The notes beneath the pieces were generated by a model. That model was not told the DNA's origin and searched no databases. It was given only the letters and a program-made list of their open reading frames with translations. A DNA stretch of 64,000 bases from Alteromonadaceae bacterium Bs31 (lineage in GTDB: Bacteria > Pseudomonadota > Gammaproteobacteria > Pseudomonadales > Cellvibrionaceae), in NCBI GenBank assembly GCA_900177435.1, contig FXAI01000012.1, positions 1 to 64,000 of the forward strand. Direction: 5' to 3'. Shown here piece after piece: positions 1-10,000 of this stretch. The stretch's first letter is position 1. Each line of letters opens with the position of its first letter. The position numbers and the translations under genes were made by a program.

Positions 1-492
1 CAGGCCTGATTGGCCCAGCTCTATCAATTAATGCGCGCTAAACTAGTAATTACTCATGCATTGAGTCAAACAGAGGTTGAGACAAACGAGCTCGAAGATC
101 TGTCATTCAAATGAACAAGGTATGATACCGATATTTTTCTGGGGCGTAAGCTAGGGCTGCCATGATGTAGCTTGATCCTGATGGGTGACTGGTGCAACTG
201 ATAGACACCATACCAACGAGAAATCGGGTGTAATTTTTTAAAGAGCGTGCAGAACCAACAAATAGATTCTGCTTCCCGAATTGCCGGGGCATTATTTTTT
301 TGATTTTAGTTGACAAAAAGCCTAATGGGTGACCCCGCTATTCACACCCTACGCTTTACCCGACGCACAGCCGTAATGTCAAATGTAAGGCCTGAACCCG
401 CTATCTTGCGTCCACGTATCTTGCGCTATTTTGTGACCCCACTATTCTTGCTTGCATACACAGCGGTTACGATAATTAAATCAATATTGACC
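1..492. other. Intergenic stretch at window start
   Basis: No convincing gene is visible. The short open frames on both strands lack recognisable motifs and ribosome-binding sites. Around 310-400 the text ACCCTACGCTTTACCCGACG recalls the REP-like repeats at 3396-3427 and 14435-14466, but the match is too loose to call. Confidence 0.4.
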
Positions 493-843
493 TTAGTTAT
501 TCAGCCTCGGTCCAAAGTACCAACCCTTTAAATACGTCCACGAACCATGAGAATCACAACTGCCACCCGTTGCATCATCATCAAACCACAGGCTCACTTC
601 TTTTTGTGACATTTGCGCCGTGAGCAATATACTGTAAATACTCCGGCAAGCCTCTGCAGTTATCCCATTCGCTTCCGCTTGTACACTGCACAATACCGGC
701 CACTCCAGCCCAGCAAGCTTTTCAACTAAAATGGTGCCATTTCTAGGGTTAATAGAAACACCCTGCACCCCACCCGTACAGGTGTATTTTGCACAGGCAT
801 AACCCGAGACAAGTAACAAAAATATAAGCAAACCGATCTTCAC
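493..843 (-). CDS. Small exported two-cysteine protein, paralogue 1
   Basis: Function unknown. I chose the GTG start at 843 because it directly precedes a signal peptide (VKIGLLIFLLLVSGYACA) and follows a G-rich Shine-Dalgarno stretch; an ATG at 876 would only add a charged leader. The mature part of about 98 residues carries the pattern shared with the next four genes and with 12651-13027: a Cys near the middle, a helix of the type YSILLTAQMSQKEV, then a second Cys (here in GGSCDS) and a final aromatic/hydrophobic strand. The two cysteines could form a disulphide in the periplasm. It is last in a leftward tandem array. The size and helix-strand pattern recall the small OB-fold B subunits of AB5 toxins, but that is inference. 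Confidence 0.7.
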   Translation of the reverse strand: MKIGLLIFLLLVSGYACAKYTCTGGVQGVSINPRNGTILVEKLAGLEWPVLCSVQAEANGITAEACRSIYSILLTAQMSQKEVSLWFDDDATGGSCDSHGSWTYLKGWYFGPRLNN

Positions 844-928
844 GCTTCCCCCCCTTTTTTCTTCGCTGCATTTCATAGAATAACGTCCTGTAGCTCTAGC
901 GCTTAACCACACCAGGCCAACATTTTGA

Positions 929-1285
929 TTAAATAAATCTCAAATAAGCGATATTTTCTAAGGCGTTAGTACAATCGCCGGTGCCTCGCATGTATATCGC
1001 TCTATCAGCGGCTTTTGCTGCCAACGCCATGCTTAGTACGGCCCGCCCTGCTTCCGTATCAAGTTTTACAATCATTCGATCATCTGTAGCACACGGGGGG
1101 CGGTTTATAGGTTCGGATTCAAACTTCACGACAACAATATCTTTTGTACCGGCTATCACATTTACTTGGATGTATTTTATTTTTGCAGTAACTTCGCCAG
1201 CCGATACGCCTAGGGACATTAGAAACAACGACATCAACAAAGTCCCTTGCCCTAGAAGCTTTGAATTAGCAAATACTCTTTTCAT
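929..1285 (-). CDS. Small exported two-cysteine protein, paralogue 2
   Basis: Function unknown; a member of the local tandem family. The ATG at 1285 is preferred over an upstream ATG at 1306 because GAGGGA sits just upstream of it. The N-terminus (MKRVFANSKLLG, then a hydrophobic run ending VSAGE) is a signal peptide. The mature protein has the family elements: Cys in RPPCATDD, the helix LSMALAAKAADRAI, and a second Cys in GTGDCTNA close to the C-terminus. About 118 residues. The spacing to both neighbours is over 85 bp, so the array may be transcribed together without tight coupling. Confidence 0.7.
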   Translation of the reverse strand: MKRVFANSKLLGQGTLLMSLFLMSLGVSAGEVTAKIKYIQVNVIAGTKDIVVVKFESEPINRPPCATDDRMIVKLDTEAGRAVLSMALAAKAADRAIYMRGTGDCTNALENIAYLRFI

Positions 1286-1460
1286 AGTTCCCTCAGCAAT
1301 AGGCAAAAACGCTGCAGTTAAAACCTAAAATTAAATAATTAATAAATGCAGCCTAATTACCACGTTTAACCCAACTGAAAGTGGCTTTGGTTTTGGCAAC
1401 ATTAGCACCCTACCGGCGTTAACTATTGTACAAATGTGAGTTTTTATTGAAGCAATGCTT

Positions 1461-1805
1461 CTACTCCCCTTGATATACATGAATGCCGTATCCTGTTTTT
1501 GTGATATCACAGGCGGTAGTTCCATCGAAAACACTAATATTTGCTAAACGTACGAACTGTTTACTTGCATTAGCGGAACTAATCAGGCCATAGTAGTAGG
1601 GAAAATCCTCATGATCTCTGGGCACATAAAAATTCATTCCACCCCAACCTGGCTTACAATAGGTATTTGCATTGCTATTGCTAAAGGAAAACTGCAATAC
1701 ACCAGCTTTTAGGTGAACGCTAGTAATATATCCAGTCACGTCATAGCCAGCTAAAAGCTCTATTGGCACAGATAAGATCACTAAAATAGCAAGTATTTTT
1801 TTCAT
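1461..1805 (-). CDS. Small exported two-cysteine protein, paralogue 3
   Basis: Function unknown. The protein of 114 residues begins with a clean signal peptide (MKKILAILVILSVPIELLAG). The mature region carries one Cys in NTYCKPGW and another in TTACDITK, with the intervening helix YYGLISSANASKQFV in the position of the LLTAQMSxK helix of its neighbours. It is the most divergent of the tandem set: the helix sequence departs from the consensus and the region is richer in aromatics (YYYG). It is likely periplasmic or secreted. Same orientation and similar spacing as the other four. Confidence 0.7.
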   Translation of the reverse strand: MKKILAILVILSVPIELLAGYDVTGYITSVHLKAGVLQFSFSNSNANTYCKPGWGGMNFYVPRDHEDFPYYYGLISSANASKQFVRLANISVFDGTTACDITKTGYGIHVYQGE

Positions 1806-1835
1806 TGCACAAACCCCAATTTTGTTACGACATTA

Positions 1836-2168
1836 TCATTTATGTGTTATCACCCTAGCCAAGCGACAATAGCTTTTCGTCACACCATCATCTTCTGCTC
1901 GAACGGTAATTGTCTTGCCAGACATTTGAGCGGCTAGAAGCATTGCCATTATCGACTGAAAACCCGGATCGGTTTTATCCAAAGTTAACCAATAGTTATC
2001 CGTGCACTTTAAATCTGTGATAGTAGCTTTCGGGTTGGTCTGGATTAACGCATCTCCCGTTTTCCCCCAGACAGAAATCAACTCAACACTAACGCTGGAT
2101 GAGTCTTTCCACTCTGCAAAAACTCCAGATGACACCAATAGCACTAGCAGAACAAACACCTTATTCAT
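1836..2168 (-). CDS. Small exported two-cysteine protein, paralogue 4
   Basis: Function unknown. The ATG at 2168 gives a compact signal peptide (MNKVFVLLVLLVSSGVFAEW); an ATG at 2204 would add a second hydrophobic stretch in front and is less likely. The mature part of about 92 residues shows the family signature most clearly: Cys in LKCTDNYW, helix IMAMLLAAQMSGKTITV, then EDDG and Cys in KSYCRLAR. Same strand as its neighbours, 31 bp upstream of paralogue 3, compatible with co-transcription. Confidence 0.7.
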   Translation of the reverse strand: MNKVFVLLVLLVSSGVFAEWKDSSSVSVELISVWGKTGDALIQTNPKATITDLKCTDNYWLTLDKTDPGFQSIMAMLLAAQMSGKTITVRAEDDGVTKSYCRLARVITHK

Positions 2169-2296
2169 AATTAAAAACCAAAACACCAAAGCTAAACAAA
2201 CCAAAAAACATTAATGCCTTTCCAACTTGCAGCTCAAAGCATTTTCAAGTACACCACGCAATTAGTCAGCCAAACATCGCACGCACATTGAACAAC

Positions 2297-2635
2297 TTAA
2301 CCTTTCAAGTCGATGTGTTTAAGCTCCTCACTCTTACCCATAGGGCCATCTATACATGTACCCGAGCCTTTTGCCCACACAAGTTTTTCCGTTACTTTTG
2401 CTGTTAGCACTATAGACATTAATGCTTCTTTATAGGGTTCATCAGGCACGAACCAAAACCCTAAACGATCTGGCTTTGTCGTGCACGTAGTAGAATTATC
2501 AAAGCCGCCATTATAGACCTCAAAAAATATTTTTCCGTTGTACGCAAAAATATTCCTAACTATGCCTTGATACGACCCAGCAAAAGCATTCAACGGAAAT
2601 ATTACAAATAAAATTAATATTATTGATTTATACAT
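2297..2635 (-). CDS. Small exported two-cysteine protein, paralogue 5
   Basis: Function unknown. The protein is 112 residues with signal peptide MYKSIILILFVIFPLNAFAG. The mature part holds the family pattern: Cys in STTCTTKPD, helix LMSIVLTAKVTEKLVW, then Cys in GSGTCIDG. It is the first gene of the leftward array, and the 45 bp between its start and the broken transposase upstream leave little room for a separate promoter. Paralogue 6 lies at 12651-13027, on the far side of the giant RHS gene. Confidence 0.7.
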   Translation of the reverse strand: MYKSIILILFVIFPLNAFAGSYQGIVRNIFAYNGKIFFEVYNGGFDNSTTCTTKPDRLGFWFVPDEPYKEALMSIVLTAKVTEKLVWAKGSGTCIDGPMGKSEELKHIDLKG

Positions 2636-2680
2636 GTTGGCTCTCTCTTAAACTCAACTACAACTCAGCAAGATTAACGA

Positions 2681-3120
2681 TCACGTTTTACCTATTTGAA
2701 ATGCAAGCAACCCTGGTGGTGGCAGTAGTCGTAATGGTTTTATAGTATGTTCCCAGAAACGGCGTTGCCAGATGCCGCGTTCTTTGCGTTTTTTGCGTGT
2801 GGGTGAACGGTATTCGGTTTTGGGTAAAGCCATGGAAAAGCGTTTTTTAATATCGCGCCAGCGGGAGGAATAATCGCAATCGCCAGGTGGTAATGTCCAC
2901 ACCGCGTGGAGATGATCCGGCAAGACCACCCAGGCATCAATATGAAAAGGCCGCGCCTTCTTTACCGCCGCCACCGCCCGGCGCCCGGCGCAAAACATCG
3001 ATATGATCCACCAACAAAGAGCCATCCCGCTCCAACATATTAATCGTAAAAAAATAATATCCCCCACAAACCAAAGACCGCCGATACCGCGCCAAACCAA
3101 CCTCCCTTTAACAAATCAAT
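2681..3120 (-). pseudogene. REP-associated tyrosine transposase (RAYT), frameshifted and truncated
   Basis: The product resembles the Y1-type single-strand transposases linked to REP sequences. The HUH motif is visible as LPDHLHAVW, preceded by KKARPFHIDAWVV. The N-terminal part (ARYRRSLVCGGYYFFTIN, then ERDGSLLVDHIDVLRR) lies in a different frame. The two frames meet at about 2974-2996, where a 7-bp unit (cccggcg) is tandemly duplicated; removing one copy restores LRRAVAAVKK. The 3' end is also lost: after RRFWEHTI the usual continuation is replaced by unrelated residues and a stop. The gene is therefore dead. REP-like repeats lie just upstream (3394-3427). Confidence 0.8.
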
Positions 3121-3180
3121 TCCAAAAATAAATATACGTACACAGCCCAACAATCATTCCAAAAAAGAAGTTGGGAGCAA

Positions 3181-3300
3181 CGTAGGCCGTGTAATCCCGA
3201 CACGGATGTCGGTAAGTAGAGCAACGCATAGCCACAAGGATGTGGTGTATTAGTGCAATGCAGGAGCAATTGCCGAGCCGAAGGCGCCTCACGGCGGGAC
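3181..3300. repeat. Intergenic hairpin repeat with ACA-nGGA-TGT core
   Basis: Two small hairpins share the loop nGGA and the inner stem ACA/TGT but differ outside it: CCGACA-CGGA-TGTCGG at 3197-3212 and CCACA-AGGA-TGTGG at 3232-3245. They are followed by TGCAATGCAGGAGCAATTGC, which closely matches the text after the hairpins at 60011-60026 and 60288-60303. This marks a dispersed repeat family, not unique sequence. Confidence 0.6.
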
Positions 3301-3393
3301 CATAACCAAATTACGCACCGCAGATAATTTTAAAACCAATACCGCAGCAAATTCCCTTCTTTCAACCGCAATCCCAAGCACCACCTCCGACCC

Positions 3394-3427
3394 GCGTGGG
3401 AGGCGCCTTCGGCTTACCCACCCTACG
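3394..3427. repeat. REP-like element
   Basis: The text GTGGGAGGCGCCTTCGGC followed by TTACCCACCCTACGG has complementary outer arms (GTGGG/CCCAC). It corresponds, in reverse complement, to the element at 14435-14466. It lies close to the broken RAYT gene, the kind of enzyme that mobilises such elements. Confidence 0.55.
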
Positions 3428-3453
3428 GAGTTTTATCCGGCGTACGGCCGTTG

Positions 3454-4011
3454 TCATAAGTCATCAACCAAAAGGGGAAAGTCCAATGAAAATTGTACTA
3501 CTCTATCCGGCATCTGAAAAACCACAAACTTCCCCTCAACATCGTAGAAAACTACATCCCGAATACTTTTTTTGGAAAAATATTCACTATTGGGAGCCAG
3601 CCTGAAATCCTTCTGAAAAAGTCGCTGGTATCCGATGTAGCTTTTACATTTTTTTTCTTCATCTTTTTCGTTACAATTTTCTTCTTTCACAGGTATGTCT
3701 ACCGCGAAGATATAGAACCCATCATCCTCAAGCTCTGCAGCCCTGTATTTTAGAAAGCCGACCGAGGCAATCACACATTTCTCAGTCAAATATAGTTCAA
3801 CCGAACTAACCATTGCCCCCTCTCCTTCTATATGAAGCTTTCTTCCATCATAGTGTGTACCGTAATGAACACGCCTATAAACTTTGTCTCTGCATTCATT
3901 TGGGATACCACCAGCCCCAAATTTAGCAGGTAAAACTGGCAATTCAGAACCAGAATTTTCGCCACATGCGGCCGCTAACGGCAATAGCAGTAAAATGATC
4001 TTTTTTATCAC
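3454..4011 (-). CDS. Lipoprotein coupled to the RHS gene; possible immunity protein
   Basis: The protein is 185 residues. It starts with a GTG at 4011 that overlaps the RHS stop codon (TAGTG), so translation is probably coupled. The N-terminus MIKKIILLLLPLAAAC is a lipoprotein signal with the lipidated Cys at residue 16, followed by GENSGS; the +2 residue is Gly, so outer-membrane sorting is likely. The mature part has four further cysteines (NECRD, EKCV, ENCNEKDEEKKC) and no domain I recognise. A gene directly after a polymorphic RHS toxin is often its immunity gene, and a periplasmic lipoprotein could neutralise a toxin acting in the periplasm. That role is inferred from position alone. Confidence 0.7.
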   Translation of the reverse strand: MIKKIILLLLPLAAACGENSGSELPVLPAKFGAGGIPNECRDKVYRRVHYGTHYDGRKLHIEGEGAMVSSVELYLTEKCVIASVGFLKYRAAELEDDGFYIFAVDIPVKEENCNEKDEEKKCKSYIGYQRLFQKDFRLAPNSEYFSKKSIRDVVFYDVEGKFVVFQMPDRVVQFSLDFPLLVDDL

Positions 4012-7000
4012 TAGGGGGTATTCTCACTAATTCGATCCAATACATCAGTATTACAGCTTAACGCACAAATATCCAAGCCTCTTATTTCGTAGTCCATAAT
4101 CATGTTAGTATCTTTCCACCTCTCAGCTCCTGTCAGTATCTGAGGCCCCTCGTAGATCACTGTTGTTTCAAACTCCCATTGAGATTTCCAAACAGTAATC
4201 GCAGTTTCTGTCTGACTATACTCTTCCTCCATAACCCATTCGCTGATTTGTTGAAATTTGATAGCCACGTCAGCATGCGACGCCTTCTTTAACAAAGCCT
4301 TTAAAAAAACTTTTTTAGTCAATTCGCTCGCTACTCCAGCCATCTCAGAATCCCCATTAAAAGATTTCCAATAAGGGTCGCCATGGGCATCAAGTTTGGT
4401 CACGAGCCGCCCGTTTACGAATTTTCTTCTCCAATACGTGGTAGTTTTCGTATCCGTTGTTGACAAATACTGCGTCATCTCCGCATTAAACAAATGCGCA
4501 ATAGCCGCAGTAACCGCCCCATTGGCAAATTTCCCACCACTCGCCTGGGAAACAGTACCCCCAATTAACGCAGCAACTGTCGTCCGACCTGCTATTGCAG
4601 CAACGCTACGATTGTCATAAATAAAGTTACCCATAATCCCTTTTGTAACCCCCGCACTAACAAACCCGTGCCCAAACTTACCCCCTTGTAACTGAGCACT
4701 AATTCCCCCCACCATTGCATGCGCGCCAATCTGTAGTGCTACCTGCGCAGGTGTGAGCGTGTTGTTCCCAAAACCAATCACGCCTTTCTTTAAAGTAACT
4801 GTATTTGTGGAGGGGTCGAAATGCTGATTAGCATCACTCCAACCGCCAGCCATTTTCCCAATCTGAGTAAACGCCCAGGCCGAAGCAGCCGATATAGCCC
4901 CACTCTGCACCGACTTACCCAGGTCACCCGTTGCGGCATAAGTGGAGCCAAACCCGACACCACCAGAGCAAGCGATGGGATTTGCAGTCGACGCGCAGGC
5001 TACGAGGCTACCGATTACGCCGATGACAGGCACGTTCGCCATTTGCGCGACACCTTGTGCGGCCCAGCCCACAGCAGCGCCCATTACTAACGCCTGCCAA
5101 AAATACCCCTCCGGATCCGTCGCATTCAAAGGGTTATTGCGCACATAGCTATAACGGTTAAGGGATTGTGTATCGGTGGGTGCCTGCACAAAGGGGTCTG
5201 CCTGCAGGAAGCGCCCCCAGCGAGCATCGTAGATACGCCCGTTCATATGAATAATGTGAAGGGTATCTACCATTTCGTGGCCGGTATAGCCGCGCTTGGT
5301 GATACTGGTATCGAAATTGACCAGTTGCGTATTACTTAAGGCCGCCATGTTGTTTGGGTTGCGCCGTAAACCCCAGTTATCAAAACTAAAACTTTGCGCG
5401 AGCGAACCATCGGCCTCCAATATAAGGTTACTGGAACCAAGATGGTCTTTAAGCATGTAGCGCTTAGCAAGGGGTTCTATTTCCACATTGGCAGTATTAG
5501 TGGTGTAGGTGTAGTGCCCCCCACCTTCTACACTGCGGCGCCATTCCACTTTGCCGGATTTAACGACCTTTTCTATATTCCCCAGGTACCAGGTGTGCTC
5601 CTCCACGGAACCGGCTCTGTCCATACGGTGGTAGCGCTTGCGAGCTGGCCCATAGTGAAACTCTACAGTGTGGCTGGCATTACTGATTTGTGTTGGTTTA
5701 TTAAAGGTAGAATAAGTAAAGCTGCGGGCGCCATCGCTGAGGAGATTGCCATTATCGTCGTAAGTGAATTTAGTGCGGCCTGATGCGGTACCAAAGGAAG
5801 TAAGCGCGTGCGGGCCTGCACGGTGGCTGCCAACAAGTTCACCGTAGTTATAGCGACTACTGCTAAAGCTGGCTTTGCGCGTAATATTGCCCAGCTGGTC
5901 GTATTCAACATCAAAAGCTGATGCACTGGTGGGGCAGCTTGGTGCAGCTCTGTTAGCACTAGAGTTACTAACGCGGTAAGTTTTAATCAGCCTGTTTAGC
6001 TTGTCGTAACAGAAATCCTCTACTTGCGCATTAGTATCACTGAGGCTCAAAGCCTGGCTGGCCGTTACACGGCGCTTTAGGTTGCCGATGGTGTCCCAGG
6101 TGTAATTTATTTTTTGCACGGTGGCACCGGACACAGCGCTCATGTTTGCTAATAAACCTGTGGTGCTGTGGTAGTTTTGGCCGAGTGAAATATTGCCGCC
6201 TATTGTTGCGTCGGTTAATTGGGCACGTGCGTTGTAAATTTCTGGCTTGTAAATCTCTGCGTTGTCTTCCAGGTTAGTGATTTTTCCAAGGAAGCCAAAG
6301 GGTGTGTAGTGTTTTTCTACACCGCTGGTAATGGAAGAACCGTTACGAACAAGCAAACCGTTGAGCGCATCGAATTCTTTTTTAATTCTGCCTTTACTGT
6401 AATCATATTCCACCCTAGAGCCATAGGTATTGCCGTCTGGCATGGTTACATCGGTACCTTCCGGCTGGCCATAATCATCATAGAGGTAGTTTTCGCTGTA
6501 AGTATTACCGTCGGAGGTGTAAACCGTAGACACAGGTCGCCCAACCGCGTTGGCCAAGGGGTCGTCGAAATACCAGTCTGTTCGCCCCTCCAAGTTGTTG
6601 TTGGCTTTGTAGTCCAGGCGTGTTTTCTTTCGCCCCAGAATATCGTAGCTAAGTTCCACCCGCTGGCCATTCGCATCGGTCTGTTCGATAAGCTCGCCAA
6701 AGGCATTGTACTCGTATTGCCAAAGCCCTTTATCCGGGTCCCACATTTGTGATTTGCGACCAAGGCTGTCGTAACACAACACGGTTTGCAAGTTAGTTTC
6801 AGGTTGCTGACACAAGCCTGCAATGGTGCCGTAGTCGTCGGCGGTCACGGTGCTTTGGTTTGCCGTCGTGGTGCGCAACTCCCCTTTGGTGGTGTAGGTA
6901 TAGTCTATGGTTCCACCGTCGTTAGCCCGTACTTTTATTAGCTCGCCGAAACCATTTTTAGTTTCTGTTTTGGTCTGCCCTTCGTCATTGGTCGTAACGG

Positions 7001-10000
7001 TGGTATACCCGCTATAAGCCATTTTACCTTCGGAGCCGTCCGGTGCTTTGGAGAGAATAATATTCCCTAATTCATCGAAATAATTACGTGTCCACTGGCT
7101 TGGAGAACCGGTGGAGAAATATGGCTCGCTGACTCTTACCACGCGCCCAAGCACGTCGTATTCCGTATCCACATCAACGTATTTTGCGCTGGTATTATCA
7201 AAGCCGTCGAAGGCCAGCCTTGAACTGCGTACCGCTCTACCCATTAGGTCGAAGTAGGTCACTGAGCGTATGGTGTTGGTGTTATCTGAGCCGGAATCCC
7301 GTTTGATAATGGCCGTTTTTGCATGACTGGGGCAGCTGATAGTGCCATTAGGGCAGGAAACATATTGTGTTCGTGTTTCACTACCAACGTTGTTACTGGC
7401 ACTTAGCTCTCTAGCCCAGTCATCGTAGTCGGCATAGCTAACCATGCCATTAAGGCCTTTTATTTCCGTTGCAGCGCCGTATTCATTACGCTCAACAACC
7501 TCGCTTATGGTGTGCTGCAGGGCATTCTGACTGCTATCGGCAAAGCGACCAGTGGCATCGTAGTTGGTGGAACTAAAGCGCGTAACTTTCTGGTCTGTGC
7601 TGCCACCAGCCCAACCGTTTACCTCTTTTCTTTTTACATTACCGAAGCTGTCGTATTTATAGGTGGTAACAAGGTTTTGATCTTTAGCTCCGCTTGGTGC
7701 AATGGTTTCTGTCTTGAGCATTCCGGCAAAACCATCGTCGCTGTTACTGGTGTAATAAGTAAAGCTGGATGATTGTGCGGGCTCAATATCGCTGTTTCGC
7801 TGTTGCGAAACGGTTGTGCTAACCAAGCGCCCCAATTCCGGGTACGAGAACGATGTATTGTGTGCGCTGTTCGCGCGGCTTAAGGTAATGTCGTTAGCAG
7901 AACTGTAGCTATTGCTCGATTCTATTTTTTGGTGTAAACCATCGCCATAGGTATCTACACTGGTGGTTAAAGTGTTGCCGTGGCTGTCTATCGTTGTTTG
8001 TGTGATTGTTTGTTGTAAAACAGCTTGTGTGCTGGCCTCTTCCGACAACTCTGGGCACTCGCTACCCGCCAGGCAGGTAACAGACACACCGCTCCCTTCT
8101 GCGACACTTACAACACCAGCCGAGTCCACGGATGAATTTGTTTTATAGACAATATCGTAACTGGCTTGAATATAGGCTTGTAGCGGGTTTAAGGCTGCTG
8201 TACCGCTGGTTTCCGCAACGCTGGAGGCATTGCCGGGTAAATCTTTTATTGCATATACGTTGTGAGACTCTTTGAGCAAACCACCATTTGCATAAACAAA
8301 GGTGGATATGGGGCTGCCAATAAAGGGGAAGTCTTGCCTATAAACCGTTGCGGTTTCAATACCCGTTTGATCATCGACTGTTGTTAAGCGATGGAAGCCG
8401 AGCATACCGCGCCCGCCAGCTTGTATTTTTGCCTCGTTGTAATAGTAGCTTACACTCGCCGTCTGCTCTGTGATCGCAGAGGCTCCGCCAGTATGCCCAT
8501 CTGGACTTTCAACATTATTATCTAATGATGTGGACGGAGAGGTATTTTCCACTTTGGTTACAATGTGAATTGGCCCATTAAGTTCCAATACCGGCGCCGA
8601 AGAGCTAATACTGCTAACCGGGTTTAAGCCCTGGTTTAAGGCGGTATAAAAAGAAGACGAGGAGTAGAGAGCATAGTCGGTACAGGTATATTGCCAGTAA
8701 CGCGGGCCATCGCTAGCGCATTGCTCTGCCGTTCCACTTTGCTCGGGAACAACATCCAGACCTGAATAATGCGTGGTGTCGTTTAGGCGCTCGTAGGTAA
8801 TTGCTGTTTTTGCGCCCCAGCCCGTATCTATTTCTACAACCTGGTTTTTGTGGCCCATTGTGGATTTAAATAAGCGGGTTTGAAATTTACCGTCCTGGTA
8901 CAAGGTAACATCGGTAAGACCATCACCATCAAAATCTGCCAGCATGCGATAGGTTTCGCCGGTTCTCGGCAGATAACTTAACTTGCTTGTGTCACTGTAC
9001 TTGCTCTCTCGGCTGTTCCATGAGTGCAGTTGTGGGTAGGTGGAAACATTCGAAAATTCGATAAAATCCTGATAGCCATCTGTATTAAAATCGAGAAAAT
9101 GTAGCTCACTACTATCCGATGCAAGCGTTGCTACATTACCCAGGCTTACGAAACTGGTTCCGGTACTCAAATATGCACTAACTTGGCGCTCATTCCGGAT
9201 AAGAATGTCTGATAAACCATCGGCGTTTAGATCGACAACATAAGGAACTTTTTCATTGGTAAATACAAAGGGGTACGTAATTCCCTCGTCTTTAAAACGC
9301 TCCCCCAGATACATTTGGTGGGAAAACCCGTTGCTATCCTGCACAAGAACATGCAACCTCTCCTGCACAGTGTTGTAGTTGAAAGAAGGAAGTAATGAAT
9401 CGTGATCCCAGCTACCCGTTACTTTAATCTCTCCACCCACGATATCGACTCTACCATCCCCATTAAAGTCACCTAAGCCGTGAACTCGCCTGGAGCTACT
9501 ACTTAATGCATTAGTTACATTACTCCAAGCATAATTTTGTGGGCTTGTATATGCATAGTAATTATTGTCACTGACAACAGCACCTGAGCGCCTCTTAAGG
9601 TAGCTCACCTTGTCTCCTGCGATAGCATCCGATAAGCCATCGCCATCCAGGTCTACAAATCTGGTATTTTCGGGCATATCAAGTATCGCCACTGGGTCAT
9701 AGCCTAACTTCCAATTTACCCCACCACCCTCGTGGGGTACTGCAATATTAATTTCCCATTTGTGCGCATTCGCACCTTTCTTTCGGTAAACAGCGATGTC
9801 TGAGCGCCCATCGGCGTTAAAGTCCAAAACTTCCAGCTTGACATTCTGCCTCTCATTTTCGTAGAAAGTTTTGTAGCTGCTACCGCCCGCAAAATTTTGT
9901 TTGACCAACTGGCCATTTACCGATATCGCATAATGTAATTCGAAATCGACATTTGTACCCTTCGTTAAACTGTTCTTGACATCCATGGCTAACCAAACAA

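Noticed and set aside
107-531. Two open frames at the window start (107-316 minus, 310-531 plus)
   Set aside because: No ribosome-binding site, domain or export signal, and the plus frame overlaps the end of the small exported protein gene.
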